Shown: piece by piece, positions 36,005-49,349 of the stretch
Layout of the letters: each line of letters opens with the position of its first letter
Position numbering within the stretch: the first letter of the stretch is position 1
NCBI GenBank assembly: GCA_040954595.2
Contig: CM082585.2
Location: 11,532,001-11,596,000, forward strand
Direction: 5' to 3'
DNA from: Balanoglossus misakiensis
Lineage: Eukaryota; Hemichordata
DNA: 64,000 nucleotides
The notes under the pieces: model-generated
Seen by the model: the letters and a program-made list of their open reading frames with translations, nothing else
The model's database searches: none
What the model was told of the DNA's origin: nothing
Program-made: the position numbers and the translations under genes

Positions 36005-38675
36005 ATGAATATGGTCAAGTACAATTTTCTCGGCAACTCTGGACTTAAAGTTTCCAATATTTGCCTCGGGACGCTGACGTTTGGAGAAAGTAGGGTAAGT
36101 TTGCATGTTCCGCCTTTGATGACCCAGAAAACAGCTGATCGCCGGCGGCGATCTTTGGTATCGCGCCGTAGCGTTACGAACTCACTGTGTGTCGTTGGGG
36201 AAATACTCAGGGCTAAGGTTTGATCAACGTGTGCCTAGCTAAATCCAGTTGAAGGTGTTTCGAATGTTTCGCTTGTGTTCTGCCCAGCCCCCTCCATGAA
36301 GGGGGCGTGGTCACACGTATCACAACGAGGGGGCGTGGTCACATGTACAGGTAGAAGTGGTATTCAGTTCTTACACACACGATCTGGTTCCAATACTATG
36401 AGTGATAAAATCAATGTTGCGCGATATTAATTGTTTTTACACTGATTTCAACAAGAAGCTAAAGTATTAAAATAATATATCAAAAATGAGTGATTAAAGT
36501 AATTGTATTACTATACAACGTTGCAGTATAGTACAACTGATTAAAAACATTGTTGCAAAGTGTTTTTGTTTTTGTTTTTTTATATTGAATAAAATAGTTA
36601 GGTCGACCTGGTCAGTGCGATGAAAATTCGTCGCATCAGTTGTTAGACCGATTTGTGGAGTACGGTGGTAACTTTATTGACACAGCAGACAATTATCAGG
36701 ATGGTATAGCTGAGGCCTATGTTGGATCATGGATGAAAAAGTAAGTCTAAAAGGGTTAGTGTAATCTGAGAGAATTATATGATTAAGATGAAATGCGTTT
36801 TTGTTTTGAGTAAGGATTATGGCCTGATGTTTGCAAAAGAAAGGGATATTCATGGTCAGAAATTTGAATATATAACGGAATGGTGACAATTGAGCCATGG
36901 TAACATTTCTTCTGTTATTTCATTCTATAGACGACAAAACAGAGAGAACATGGTGGTCGCCACAAAGTGTCGTTGCTTAACTGACCCTACCAATCCAAAC
37001 GGAGTCGGTTTAAGTCGTAAACACATCTTGTGGAGTGTTGAAAACAGCTTGAAAAGACTACAGACAGATTATATCGATCTCTACCAGGTAAAAGATGAAC
37101 ATCATGTGATTAAGACATTTCGGAATCAACCATACATAAGAAATTGCAAAGTTTTTTTGAAGTCTCTGAAAAATTGAATGTACTTCAGTCATCTCTTTCG
37201 TTGTTTGAGACAGTGGCATATGTCTACTCCCCAACCCATGTTGACCACCAACTTTTGATCAAATGTGAGCACAATGTCCTTGATGCTATTTTTCAGATAC
37301 ATGCTTGGGACAAAGCAACACCAATCCAAGAAACTCTACGGACGATGGATGACCTGGTCCGAAGTGGAAAAGTCAGATATCTGGGTGCCAGTAATGTAGC
37401 AGGATGGCAAATGCAAAAAATTGTTGACGAATGTAAAATAATGGGACTCAATCCTATGATCAGTGTTCAGGTAAGCTGAGAGCACCCAATAATTATTCAA
37501 CTTATTCAATTTTAAATGTATGGCCATATTTAGAGGTTGATAATGTGTGTGTGTATGTATACCCACCATTCTAAGTTCAGAAGTGAAATCATGAAAGTAT
37601 TTCAAAAACTGGCAGCTATTGGATTTTAAACAGCAGCAGTTTCTGTATATATTTTTTCCTGCAGGCTCAGTACAGTCTGTTGGTTAGAGGTGTTGAACTT
37701 GAAGTGGTTGATGTCTGTAAGAATGAAGGGTGGGGCTTGTTGCCATGGAGTCCACTGAAAGGGTAAAAACATCATAGATTGTCTGTTTTCCAACTCAATA
37801 AGTCAAAGTCAAAATCATTGTCAATAAAAATGCTTAATGTATTAGCTTGTATGCCATTAAGAATAGTTGTGTATGCCACTGAAAAGAATCATGTCAGCAA
37901 CAAAATCTTGTGTTGTAATTGTTTATTTTTTTCAAAATGTCCAATAGAGGTTGGTTGACTGGCAAAGCAAAGAAAGGAGTATTGCCACCTGCAGGAAGTC
38001 GTATGGCATTTGTTGAAGCAGATCGAAGGCGTGAATATGAAAGCCATCCTAGCTTCTCTACTTTTGGCAATAACACACAAGTCTTAAATCTGATAGACCA
38101 CATGGAGGCAGTTGGAAAAGAGCATGGTAAGTGGATCCGTGTATGAGTTCAAGGTTCAAAGTTGAAAGTCGAGACAGCTTGAGACCTTAATGTGTTAAAC
38201 TATTTATTTCTGACATTACAAAGATGCTAAAATACAAAATTGATTTTGTTTGTTCTGTCGCAGGTAAATCCATTACACAGGTTGCTCTACGCTGGTTGCT
38301 ACAAAAAGAGACTGTTCCTTCTGTCATAATTGGAGCAAAGACTTTACAACAATTGGATGAAAATATGGGTGCAGCCAGTGGATGGGAACTGACTGATCAA
38401 CAGGTGAGAGGACCATTGATGGATGGATGGATTGGTTGGTTGGGTTGGCTTAGTTGGCAGGCATTGAGTCTTGAATGGTTGAAGTGAATACAGTCTGAAT
38501 GAGTCAGTGTTCATTGTCTGCATGTTAATTATTATTTCATCGTTATTTTCTTTTGTTTGTTTAATTGTCTCAGATGAGAGAACTTGACAACCTGAGTGCA
38601 ACTGACATCCCCTATCCCTACTCTATGATCAATCGGATGAACAGAGACAGAAATCGAACATCGTGGTGTACATAA
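36005..38675 (+). CDS. Aldo-keto reductase, copy A
   Basis: An NADPH-dependent oxidoreductase of the AKR fold, expected to reduce aldehydes or ketones; the substrate is unknown. Eight exons (36005-36094, 36598-36740, 36931-37087, 37297-37470, 37665-37762, 37948-38126, 38264-38403, 38574-38675) give 360 residues. The catalytic tetrad is complete: D58 and Y63 in [13 protein letters not shown]90 in MVVATKC, H132 in [14 protein letters not shown] and the C-terminal [15 protein letters not shown], the cofactor-binding region, are conserved. It is closest in type to bacterial YajO-like and Kv-beta-related AKRs (long form). Two ATGs (36005 and 36011) are possible starts. It is paralogous to 55590-58278. 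Confidence 0.93.
36301..36343 (+). repeat. Duplicated GC-box unit in AKR copy A intron 1
   Basis: GGGGGCGTGGTCACA occurs at 36301-36315 and again at 36329-36343, a 28-bp period. GGGGCGTGG fits Sp/KLF-type sites, so the pair may act as a regulatory module about 300 bp inside the gene. Confidence 0.4.
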
Positions 38676-38981
38676 TCATAGAAGTGAATGTTCCTCGTTC
38701 ACAAATTAGCAGAAATTACACACAGATACAAAACCACAGCCAGATTTCAGGACATTCTGTGATTCTCGTGTAAATGCATACATTTATTGCCAGAATGAAC
38801 AGAAAAAAATAGTGATTAACTTGAAATATTCCTCAGGTATTAGGTGAAAACAATATGTACAAAAGAATTTCAAGAATTGACAAAATACCATATTCCCATA
38901 CTTTGATTGGTGGAAAACTCTGCCACTCAGAGCAAGATCAGTGCCTGAGCCAATCAGGATAGACATTTCTTGGTAACTAAA
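38676..38981. other. Facing 3' regions of AKR copy A and AIFM2 copy B
   Basis: No coding exon. TTTATT at 38783-38788 is a minus-strand AATAAA about 200 bp past the AIFM2 copy B stop. No canonical plus-strand AATAAA for AKR copy A was seen here. Confidence 0.45.
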
Positions 38982-40798
38982 TTACATGTCCTTTAATTCT
39001 GATTTGTCCTTATTAGGGTTAGGGATCTTGGGAGGTTTCACACCCCGATCCTTGAAAAATTTGGCCGCAAACATGTCTTTGCTCTTAACCATTTTGGCTG
39101 AGAATGCTCCAAATGTCATGGAGTTATACTGAAAAACACCACCATTACGACCAATCGATACTAGCATCACTTGGCCCTCTGTAAAAACAGGATTGTAAAA
39201 TCATTATTACATGTACTTAGTATGATAGGAAATACTAGTTTTTTTCTGGCGAAATGGGTGTGAAAAAATGTCATGTACCAGTTCAGTAGCTTTCCACAAG
39301 CGACTCCAAATGTGATTGGTCTGTGCTGAAATTTTATGTGACTGAATATTTCCAAATCTTCGGTTATTAAACAATGATTTTTACATGACTTACTTGGTGT
39401 GTACGGTTTCCTCACTTTTCCTTGATACTCTCGCGTCAAGTTCTGCACAAAAGACTCGGCATTCAAACCGGCTCGATACGACATCTTGGTTTCATTCATG
39501 TCACAGCAGTCACCGATGGCGTAGACGTTTTCACAACCATCGACCTCGAAATAGCCATTGACCTTGAGTTGGCCTTTCTCATTCATGGAATCAGCTGTGT
39601 GAGAAAATTGTGTTAAAAACAACAATACAGAATTTAGGCATCTGAAACAAAACCCCAGCTGAGATCCATTTAAAGAAACATGTTATTGCCCATAGAGGAA
39701 ACCAGGGACAGTATTGTCAATGATAAAAGCATGAAAGAAAAACTCACCAAGAGCATTGGCATATGCTGTGGAATTGGTTTTGTTACCAGTACAACGCAGC
39801 ACTAAATCTGCCTGGATTTCCGTCCCTCGGTCGGTTCGTACTGTGAATTTGTCATCAGTTCTGTGCTCTGGTAGGTCATCTACATCAATGACCTTTTCAC
39901 CTAGAAGCAAGATAACACCCAGTCTCTCGAGTTGACTTCTTGTGTCTCGCACAATCTTGTGGCTGACATCTTCAGAAATTAGAGTTTTGGCTGTGTGAAC
40001 CAGAGTGACTTCTTTCTGCTTGAATTCTGTTTTGATCTCTCCGGCCATCTCCACACCAACAGCTCCCCCACCAATGATAACTATATTGCTGGCAGCTCGG
40101 ATCTTCAAAAAATGAAGACATCAGTATAGAATAGACATTGAACTTGAAGGTCTCTAGTAAAAGCGCAAATATTTTCAGGAAAATGCAAAAACAAAAGTTT
40201 CTTACCTCTTGGTATTGTTTTTCATACATTGCGATGCCCTCCTCAATGTTAACCTCTAACGGCAGTTTCCCTGGAAACGGTACACTGCTCCCTGTTGCTA
40301 TGACGAGATGAGAATACTCAATTTCCTCCTCACTGTTGTCTCTTTCCACTTTCACTTTTTTCTCCTTGATATCGATGGCAGTGACCAGCCCTTGTTTGAA
40401 GTTATCAATGCTTAGTATTTGACTGAATGGTATAAATGTGTATTCAGCAAACCCTGGATAGATATAAGATATTTTTGTATATATATAGAGAGAGATTAAG
40501 CAACCACCTGTTCGATTAACTGGATTAAGTCACATTTTAAAGTTTTCCTTGGAGATGGAAAAGGCACAGAGATGTAAAAGAAAAGAATTAACAAAGAAGG
40601 TAGTTTAAACATACCAGCTTGCACCGAGGCACGTAATGCAGCAACATTATTATGAGTTCCATCCCTGCTGTCAATCAATGTGAATGGACACTTTCCCTTC
40701 AGTAACAGCGCCACCTTGAGGCCAGCTGGCCCACCTCCGACAATGACCACGTGGATGTCTTGAGGAAATGGTGTTGATGACGACAGAGAGCCTCCCAT
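38982..40798 (-). CDS. AIFM2: AIFM2/FSP1-like NAD(P)H:quinone oxidoreductase, copy B
   Basis: Paralog of 32569-34628, 394 residues in five exons: 40798-40615, 40453-40206, 40102-39748, 39594-39394, 39178-38982. The start MGGSLSSS again fits N-myristoylation (Gly2, Ser6). The FAD motif VVIVGGGPAG lies at about residues 17-26, then ATGS, IVIIGGGAVGVEMAG and YAIGDCCDM. First-exon and fourth-exon lengths (184 and 201 bp) equal those of copy A. The copy A GC-AG intron is absent: its site is bridged by continuous coding sequence (LLLGEKV). The C-terminus is longer and lysine-rich (KIPNPNKDKSELKDM). Expected role is membrane quinone reduction as for FSP1; divergence from copy A suggests a different substrate or site. 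It is tail to tail with AKR copy A and head to head with PEX1. Confidence 0.92.
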
Positions 40799-42799
40799 GA
40801 TGCAGTGCAGTGGTTGGGTAATTCTGGGAGATCGTCGATGTTATATTACCATTCTAGTGATTATTGTATTTGGCGTTGGCTAGCTCACAGTCCCTCAAGA
40901 AAGACGGTCGGGAATCGCCTATTATTCGGACGTGTGAATGAGAGGATTTATAGCTGTAGGATGCGCATTATGGTCACCTGACCATCTAAGAGTTGCGCTT
41001 TTTCCTTGGAAGCAAGCGACAGTCGCTCTACTATCTACGATGATTTTCCCGATATGTTAGTTATGTTTCAAGTATTCGACATATTTTTAAAGACAAGGGA
41101 AGTGCACATTTCGTGTATGAATCGCTTCTTATAGCACTCACGGGCGTAGTAATTGTGGGCATACACATTTTGCGGGCGTTTCTGGGACCGCTTTACTTTC
41201 TGATCCTTTTTTCGATGTTTTTTAATCTCGATAAAAATTACCAAAAGCTATGTATGTTAACTCCAATATATATGGTGTTAGGCAACTATATCGAAAATGA
41301 ATGTTGTGGTCCTATATAAACAGTTTTCAATAAATTATAACGATGTCGGATATGCCATTATTGGTATTCAGTTGTTAACAGTTGAATTGTGCCAATTTTG
41401 ACAAAGATTAAACTCATGATTTATGACAAAGCTCGTGTAATCATTAAAACACTTGAAAGTTTTTTAACGGATTGTCACAAATATTGACATGCGTCAAAGT
41501 CCGTCAACGCGAGAAGCGCAAACTTTGCCCCCACCGTGTACCGAGCGGGTGAAACGCCCTGAACATAAGTGTAACATATGCATTGTAAGCCTACATGTAA
41601 GTTGGTAGTAATGTTCGTCTATTTCACGGTTGTACCCCGGGCCATACGTCTTATAAAGCAAAATTAAAGTGTTTGCAACAGATAAAGATACAAAGACTTC
41701 CAAGGCCTATTATAGCCTAAAATGATTCGTGAAATGCAATCGTATGCACTAATAATAACGCACCTGAGTGAGATGTTTCCACCTGATCATCCGCGTTGCA
41801 GTTGAACTGTACTGATCACATGACGCTCGAAGTCCAAGAGATTAATTCTGGCCTCGACAGCAGTTGACATAGACAACTCCCACTACCAGCTGATACGCAA
41901 AAAGGTATAGTAGTTCACTGTCCAGATGCAGTGCATGGTTTAATGTTTAGCACATTCTACAGCCTTTAGGCCTACCTGTAGACATTCGAGATAACAGTGT
42001 TGCAATATTGGAATTTTCACATAAAGTACCAAAAGAGGAGTTTTATTAAATGATATAAAGAAAACACTATGTCACCATGCTTGATTTTTTGATAGAGCTG
42101 TTCAAATAATTTCACCATGTGAAAACTATAGTTCGAGAAAAGTAATTCGCTTCCACGTGAGCAAATCGTGTTCAGGACAACAAACAAACATACGAATCAA
42201 AATGGCGACGCGCAGCAGAAGTAAGTTTGTCTTCAACGCTTTGTTTTGTATGTAGATATCTTCGGTGTAAATATACCAGGAAAGTCTACATGGTCCATTC
42301 AAATTGTTGTCTTTCAATTTCATTGTCTGAAAGTGTACGTGGTACTTAGACCAGGGTACGTGAAGGTCAAACTCCATCAGACTGTTTAGAAAGTGCGTTC
42401 AACTTCCAATGCCCATCGTCTGCTTCATTGCATTGGGGCAACGCCCACTTTCCCTGTTTAGGTGACACATGGCGAGCAGACGTCAGATAGTGCCTTGCTA
42501 CTTCTATACCAAGCTGCAGTACCGTAGCTGGAAGCTTTGCCAAGTCGGACGGACGGTCTGGTTTTGAGTTGACACCCGAACCTCAGAACGCTCAGCAGTC
42601 TTTACGGTACGTGGTAGGGATGCGGACCCGTAGCAACTGTACGTGTACCAGTGTCATACAGCTACTACCTCACTGGAAATAGGTTTTAAAACAATGGATC
42701 TTAAATATGTATTTTCATGTTTTATTTTTACAGTTTAATCTCCCTGACAGATTAGATGTGGCTGATGTACAAGCATTTGTTTGTGTACCCTGACATGTC
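40799..42799. promoter_or_regulatory. Divergent spacer between AIFM2 copy B and PEX1
   Basis: No certain coding exon. A strong first-exon candidate for PEX1 lies at 42202-42220 (see separate entry). The repeat word ctcacagtccctc (40884-40896) recurs from the 12.95-kb hairpin. Confidence 0.35.
42202..42220 (+). other. Candidate alternative first coding exon of PEX1
   Basis: An ATG in good context (caaaATGG) encodes MATRSR and is followed immediately by a strong donor, gtaagt, at 42221. Joining to an AG at 42809-42810 would read MATRSR-ITICCLEF in the PEX1 frame, replacing MATV. However, that acceptor lacks a good polypyrimidine tract. It may instead be a 5' leader exon. Confidence 0.3.
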
Positions 42800-45700
42800 A
42801 TGGCTACAGTAACTATTTGCTGCTTGGAGTTCAACAACACCAAGTCATCATTTATCTCACTTCCGGCCATTCTTGCATCTGAATATCAGAAAATCGAGGT
42901 TAGTAATTAATTGATTGATATCATATACAGCTTCCCCTACTGATATTTTGGCTGTGTGTGTCGCGTTTCCAAGGTAACATGGTATTCATATTTATCTTCC
43001 CAGAATGCAAGTTTTGAACTACAGTGGGGTGACAACAGTAGGGTGTTTGTCAGCTGGTCTGGAGATGTGACCAGAAAAGGTCAAAATGAGATGGTGGTAG
43101 AGATCAATGGACTCTATGGAAACAAACTGGGTTTGCAGAGTGGACAGCAGGTATGTCATCCCCCCAAAACTGCATTTTGTATTAATTACATGACATGTTT
43201 CTCCTTGCACCCCCAAATTTGTTTCAAGATGGTGTAAATTCAATTGCTAATTTCTCGTACTGTCAAAGTTACAAGTTGCTGTTTTGTTCCAGGTGTTGTT
43301 GAAACCCATTTCAAATATTCCATCCTGTGTGACTGCCCACATTGAACCGTTAACTGTGGATGACTGGGAAATACTGGTAGGTCACAACTTTATATATTGT
43401 CTTTATATGATAGAAGGAGCATCCTGGAGAAAAACAGCTTGACAAAATCTTTTGATATCGTTTTATGCCAAATTTATTCAAAACTGACAAAAATATACCA
43501 CTACATGTATTCTGTTTTCACAGGAACTGCATGCTGGCTATGTTGAGTCACAATTGCTCAGTCAACTGCGAATTGTATGGACTGGTCAGGTCTTTCCATT
43601 CTGGGTAAACAAAAATATCTGTATTTTTATGAAAACAGGTAATTTCCTTCTTTTTTTTTATTTGAATTACTTGATCTACATACAGAGCTTATTTTTGTGA
43701 AACCATATGCAACCATGACAGTAAAAGTTTAAATAGTTTAGAAGAATTGTTATGTATGGTTAAGGAGCTTTTCATTTCTTTCATTCTTTCAGGCAATGTT
43801 GAACCTATGGTTGCACAGTATGCGAAGCTGGAACAGTACACTCAGGTCATCGTGGCACCAAAGTCTCGACTGCAAGAAAGTTTGCAGAAACCACCCAGAC
43901 AGCAACGGAGCATGCTCAATGGCCCTGGGAGTGTGAAGAGAGAATCTGACCCCCAAAGGGCAGTAGATAGTGGGAGTGTGGAGTCGCTCGGCCAAAAAAC
44001 TAATGAACTGGCAGAGAACAGCAGTGAGAAGTCCCGTGAGAGACCATATGACAATGTGCTCAAAACGGGCAAGTTAGAGTGGTCTCTGTATCCTGTGTGG
44101 TATGCTTCACAATTATACAACTACTTCAGGACTCCTCAAGTTGACGAAAGAAAGTTGAAGGTAAAGGAATCTGAAGAAGATGAAACTGTTGCCTCTAATT
44201 CTACTGAATTCAATGGAGTTGATCTGGACGGCATCAATATAGTGCTGCGTGTGCACCCCATGGGGGACAGCACGACTGTGACCGAATCACTCAGCAGACA
44301 GTCATCATATGGACACCACATGTCTCAGCAAGCACTGTCACATGACAGTCACATGACACAGGAGGCCACCAGCCTGATGGAAGATCCGCCTGTGGACACC
44401 ACTGACCGCTACTCCCACTTGATGCAGCCCACCACTGTCTACATCAACCGAGACACTCTGATCAACAACATCTCTGATCCCAAAACTCAGTGTCAAGTGG
44501 AGATGATGACGAACACAGAATACTCCAGTTTTCTGGCTGTTCTTGCTAAAGTGCCATCGCCCAAAGAGAGAATCGAAGAATACAGAAAGAAACTGCTGGA
44601 CTCGGAGGACAAGACTAAAAAGAACCTAGAGCAGAAAAATGCCGGGAAAGGCAAACAGAGAGATGATAATCAAGATCAATCATCGTACGTCGTTCGTGTG
44701 ATCGTCTGCAGCGATGAATACAAGACCTCGTCTGATTATCCCTACCCAACGGTTTCCATGGCTACTGATTGTTCCTCAGAAGACCTGGTACAGGTGCAGG
44801 ATTTGTTCCGTCGGCAGTTACACCTGGAAGTGACTGGCAGGGTCCGGCTTTGCGGATTGCACCATGCACCGTCACCAGTATCAGGCATTACGTTGAACCC
44901 TGTCTCTGATTTGGTAAGTCCAGACAATAAGTCAGATACCAGTGAAGTTGAGAGTAGTCAAGCAGAAATAAATTGCTAATCAGAGACAATTTCAGTGATA
45001 ACATCTCTGTAATCAACCAATCAGACATCACAATTCACTTGCAACATTCTTCTTTTATTTATAGCCAAAAGGTATTGACCACTCAGAGATCATTTATGCA
45101 TTTCAACTGTGGGTTGCCTGTGTCTCCTGCATGATGTATCCACTTCCCATCAATCAAGGAACCCTCGTCAGATTTCCGATTTCAAGACATGAGGGTAAGT
45201 AGAAGTAGCACGACAAAAATCATCGCAATTAAAACCCCTCTCAACTTGCTGTGCAAAACCTCTTCTTGCCCAGTGATACATTTATGTTATCTATAAACAC
45301 ATGTCAGCAAATATTTCACACTTTGATTTCTTCTTTTCTCCTTTCAGATCATTATGGTGAATTTTTGATTACACTGCTTCCTCCTAGTGGTGACACATCC
45401 AGAATGCAATATTTTCTTCTGCATCCGTATATTGCAAGAAAAGTGAAGATCACAGTGGCTGAGAAGCTTTCACCCCAGTCTAAGCTTCCCTCAGTACCCA
45501 GCATGCCTTGCAGCAATGTTCGCCAGTTGGATCCGCCTATAGTGGGAGCCAGAATAAGAGATTTAGGGTAAGGAGGCCATCTTTTATGAAATATATTGAA
45601 TTTGTAGATAAGATAAAAAAGATCTAATTCTGTTTCCTTTCTCGTTTTAATTGTAGCGGTGTGAACACTCCCAGCCAGACAGCACTTGACCATCTCAAGG

Positions 45701-48700
45701 TCAGCCTAGGAATCCGTCCACTGGCGAATTTTATCTGCAAGCAAACAAGAGGCCTATTCAATGGAGGCTTACTCATCCATGGTGCTAAAGGTGTCGGTAA
45801 ATCCACTCTGGCGAGGGCACTGTCTAGAGAAGTCAGTGAATGGCCTTATCTGTGCTTCACCACTATCATTCAATGCAAACAACTCAAAGGTAGCTCTACG
45901 AATTGTTATATACTTTTGTGTTGAACTTTGCCACAAACTGCAAATTTTCAGGCTGAATATGTTATTGATATACTAGGAATAAAAAGATACCACTTCTAAA
46001 CTAAAATAGAATAATCCTTCTCAGATACTTCAGTCATGAGTGTCTATGTCATATTTCATTTTCTCTTCAAGGCAAGAGAGTAGAGAATATTCGGAAGTTA
46101 TGGGATGAGGCCTTCCAGGAAGCATTTTGGAGACAGCCATCTGTGATCGTATTGGACGATTTGGATCATGTGACCAGTTCTCCGCTGGGCCCCGAACAGG
46201 AACTCGGTCCAGAGGCTGTCTACAACACTAGGGTTGCTCAAAGTATGTACTTTTTCAAATCCAGATCCAGTAACTATTGAAAAAGTCAAAGTTTTAGCCG
46301 ATGTTTTGTGAGTCTCAAAGGAACCACTGGTAATTCATATCTTGATTATCTCTTTCTTATGACAGCCCTGAAGGACATCATCTTGTCATCACTGTCAGCC
46401 AATCATCAAGTGGCTCTCATAGCAACCAGCAAATCACAGAAGACCATCCATCCATCACTGGTGGCAACAAGAGGGACTCACATCTTCCAAAATATCATCG
46501 AGCTTACTCCACCAAGTGCAGTGAGTAATACAGCCACTTTTGTTCTTCACCTGACCCCTGACCTTTTAATGTTTGCAGTAAAGAGTACACAGACTGTCTG
46601 AACAAAGAAGAGTGCTTTTTTAATTGCAGGCGGAAAGAAAGGAAATCTTCAAATCTGTGATCGAGTCAAAGACAGAGGTGGACATGAGAAGCATCAACTC
46701 CATGAATTTGGAAAGTATTTCATCCAAAACAGAAGGCTATGTTGCGAGGGACATTGTGATGGTTGTCGAGCGGGCCATACATGCAGCCAGTAGAAGGGAG
46801 CTGTGTGAAAACCTGTGTGTTGCCCTGGAAACAGAAGGTGTGATATGCATTTTGTTGTTGCATTTTTAGTGGCATTATCATGTGTACAGTTGATGTTATT
46901 ATTTTCTCGCAATATTTTGTCTTTCAGAAGGGACGGGCGAGATTCTTTTGACAGACACTGACTTCCATGCAGCACTGGATAATTTCACTCCATTGTCATT
47001 GCTGAATGTACCACTGCATAGTGCCGGAAAACTTGGTTGGCAGGACATCGGAGGGCTGACAGAGGTGAAAAGAACACTGATAGAAACACTAGAACTACCA
47101 GCCAAGGTGAGCTTGTTAAATTCTTGTCTTGTTTTATTTTCTCACAAGTGAGGCACAATAATGTGAGTATAATGATTCTATTTTGTTACTCTCCACTACA
47201 GTACCCAGCATTATTTAGTAATTGCCCACTGAGACTCAGATCTGGACTTCTGTTGTACGGGGCGCCAGGAACAGGGAAAACTCTTCTTGCAGGCATTGTG
47301 GCAAAGGAATGTGGTTTACGTTTCATCAGTATAAAGGTATGTTTGGGAAACAGTGAATATTTATACAATCTGATCATCCAATTCTTTTGCAGTTTTAGAT
47401 TTTCTATAACTCTGCTAATAATTGGTCTTTTGCATTCATTGATAGGTAGGTACCCTGTAATTGTTATGTGGCAGGAAACTTTTATTGGTCATCTGTTTTT
47501 TCATTCATAACACTTTGTTTTGCAGGGACCTGAGTTGCTGAGTAAGTACATAGGTGCCAGTGAGCAAGCAGTTAGAGATATGTTTACCAGAGCCCAGAGT
47601 GCTAAACCATGTATTCTGTTCTTTGATGAGTTTGACTCCCTGGCTCCAAGGTAAGACTTAATTAAATTGACCCCCTAGGTTCATAGAAGGTATAAATGTG
47701 ACTCCCTAGCATCCAAAGTTAGTGTTTGATTTCCCAATGTCACCTTGAAATCAGTAATCAGACTTCTCATCTCCAGAGCAAATATCATATTCCAATGCTC
47801 TGTCATTTACATACCCTATTTGTTTTGCCATTGAAGGAGAGGTCATGACAGTACAGGGGTCACAGACAGAGTGGTCAATCAACTTTTGACCCAACTTGAC
47901 GGTGTGGAGTCGCTGGATGGTGAGTAGAACATCACACTCTGTGCCCAATTATCCATAAAATAAAGGAATAAAGGAATCATGAATTACAACTTTCAAGAAG
48001 TTGAAGTCAAGTTGTTAATTGTGTTTTACTCCTCAGGGGTGTATGTCTTGGCTGCCACAAGTCGACCTGATTTGATTGACCCTGCTTTGCTCAGACCTGG
48101 CAGACTTGATAAATGTCTGTACTGCCCTCTACCAGGCAAGGTGAGAAAGATTTCTCTCCCAATAGTTTATCATTATGGTATTTGCCATTTGTATTAGCTT
48201 GCATCAGTTCTTATTTATATGGGAGCATTTAGTGTTATCAGGATTGTTTCACTATTTTATCACAGGAAGAAAGACTGGAAATTCTGCAAGCTCTCTCAAG
48301 AAAAATGCATCTGGACGAAGATGTGCAGTTGGAAACCTTAGCAGAAAAGTGTGAAGGTTTCACTGGGGCTGATTTCAAGGCATTGTTGTACAATGCACAG
48401 CTTGAAGCAATTCATAAAGTGATCGGGTATGAAAACTATGACGTGAACGGCCATCAGGATGCAGATCAGGACTTGGAGATGATTGAGGTCGCGAGGAAGA
48501 TCGAAGCTAATGATTGGCAGCTGACTTTTATGGAAGCAAATGGGGAGAATGGATTCACCTCGCTTGAGAAATGTTCCGAGGAGCGACAGTCGTTCATCAA
48601 ACAGATGAAGGAATCCATGCAGAAACACGCCGTGCAACAACAACAACAACAACAACAACAACCACTTACCGGCACCCAGATTGGTGATGAAGCAAATGCT

Positions 48701-49349
48701 GCTGCAAGTGATGAGGATGAAACCGACTCTAAACTTGAGGAAATGCCGTTCAACGACCTGCAGAAAGTCACTTACATGCCGACAGTCCGAGATGGGATTT
48801 TAGATGTAGAGCATGATGTACCAAGCAAAGTCATTGAAGAGGTTAATATCATCAGGGAAAATTACTATCATCAACAACACAGACTACATGAGGTGAGACC
48901 ATTTGATGTTTCATCAAATGTTCATTTGTCTCCGATCAGCATATTTAAAGTAACAGCCAGAACCATTTCACTAATAATAATGATATAGACCCATCTAATC
49001 AGTAGTTATGTCTATTTTAAAATATGCAGATTGATCCCGGAAAGACCGACACCAAGAGAAAGAGAAATGCCATAAAAATTAGTCAAGAATATTTGATGAA
49101 TGCTGCCATGGTGATGAGACCTTCAGTGTCACCAAGGGAACAAGTGAAATACCAGATGATGTAAGTAAACAAATTTTTTTATCTGGTTCCTATTTCATTG
49201 TCAATCTCCGCTTGACTTCAATTCATCTTGAACTGTGTTATTGTTGTTATTTTGTTTCCAGTTATGGTAATTTTGTCAAGTCCAGAGGAGGTGACTTCGG
49301 TCTGTCTGAATCTACTGGAGAAAAACGAACAACCCTTGCTTAGGATCTG
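42800..49349 (+). CDS. PEX1: Peroxisomal AAA-ATPase PEX1
   Basis: PEX1 forms a hetero-hexameric AAA motor with PEX6 that extracts the import receptor PEX5 from the peroxisome membrane. Nineteen exons give 1384 residues (human 1283): 42800-42898, 43004-43150, 43293-43376, 43524-43638, 43793-44913, 45065-45194, 45348-45567, 45657-45889, 46072-46242, 46366-46520, 46630-46837, 46928-47106, 47202-47336, 47526-47650, 47837-47919, 48037-48140, 48266-48892, 49030-49160, 49262-49349. The N-domain is recognisable ([20 protein letters not shown]). D1 has Walker [10 protein letters not shown] and Walker [10 protein letters not shown]2 has [18 protein letters not shown] and [21 protein letters not shown] nine-glutamine CAA tract lies in the C-terminal linker. 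The stop is TGA at 49347, with AATAAA at 49832. Confidence 0.97.
48635..48661 (+). repeat. (CAA)9 tract encoding polyglutamine in PEX1
   Basis: Nine CAA codons after HAV in the variable region behind the D2 AAA module. It is in frame and probably length-variable. Confidence 0.9.

Noticed and set aside
37144-37295. Read-through of AKR copy A exon 3 to exon 4 as one longer open frame
   Set aside because: The GT donor at 37088 and AG acceptor at 37295-37296 match copy B exon boundaries exactly, so this is intron.
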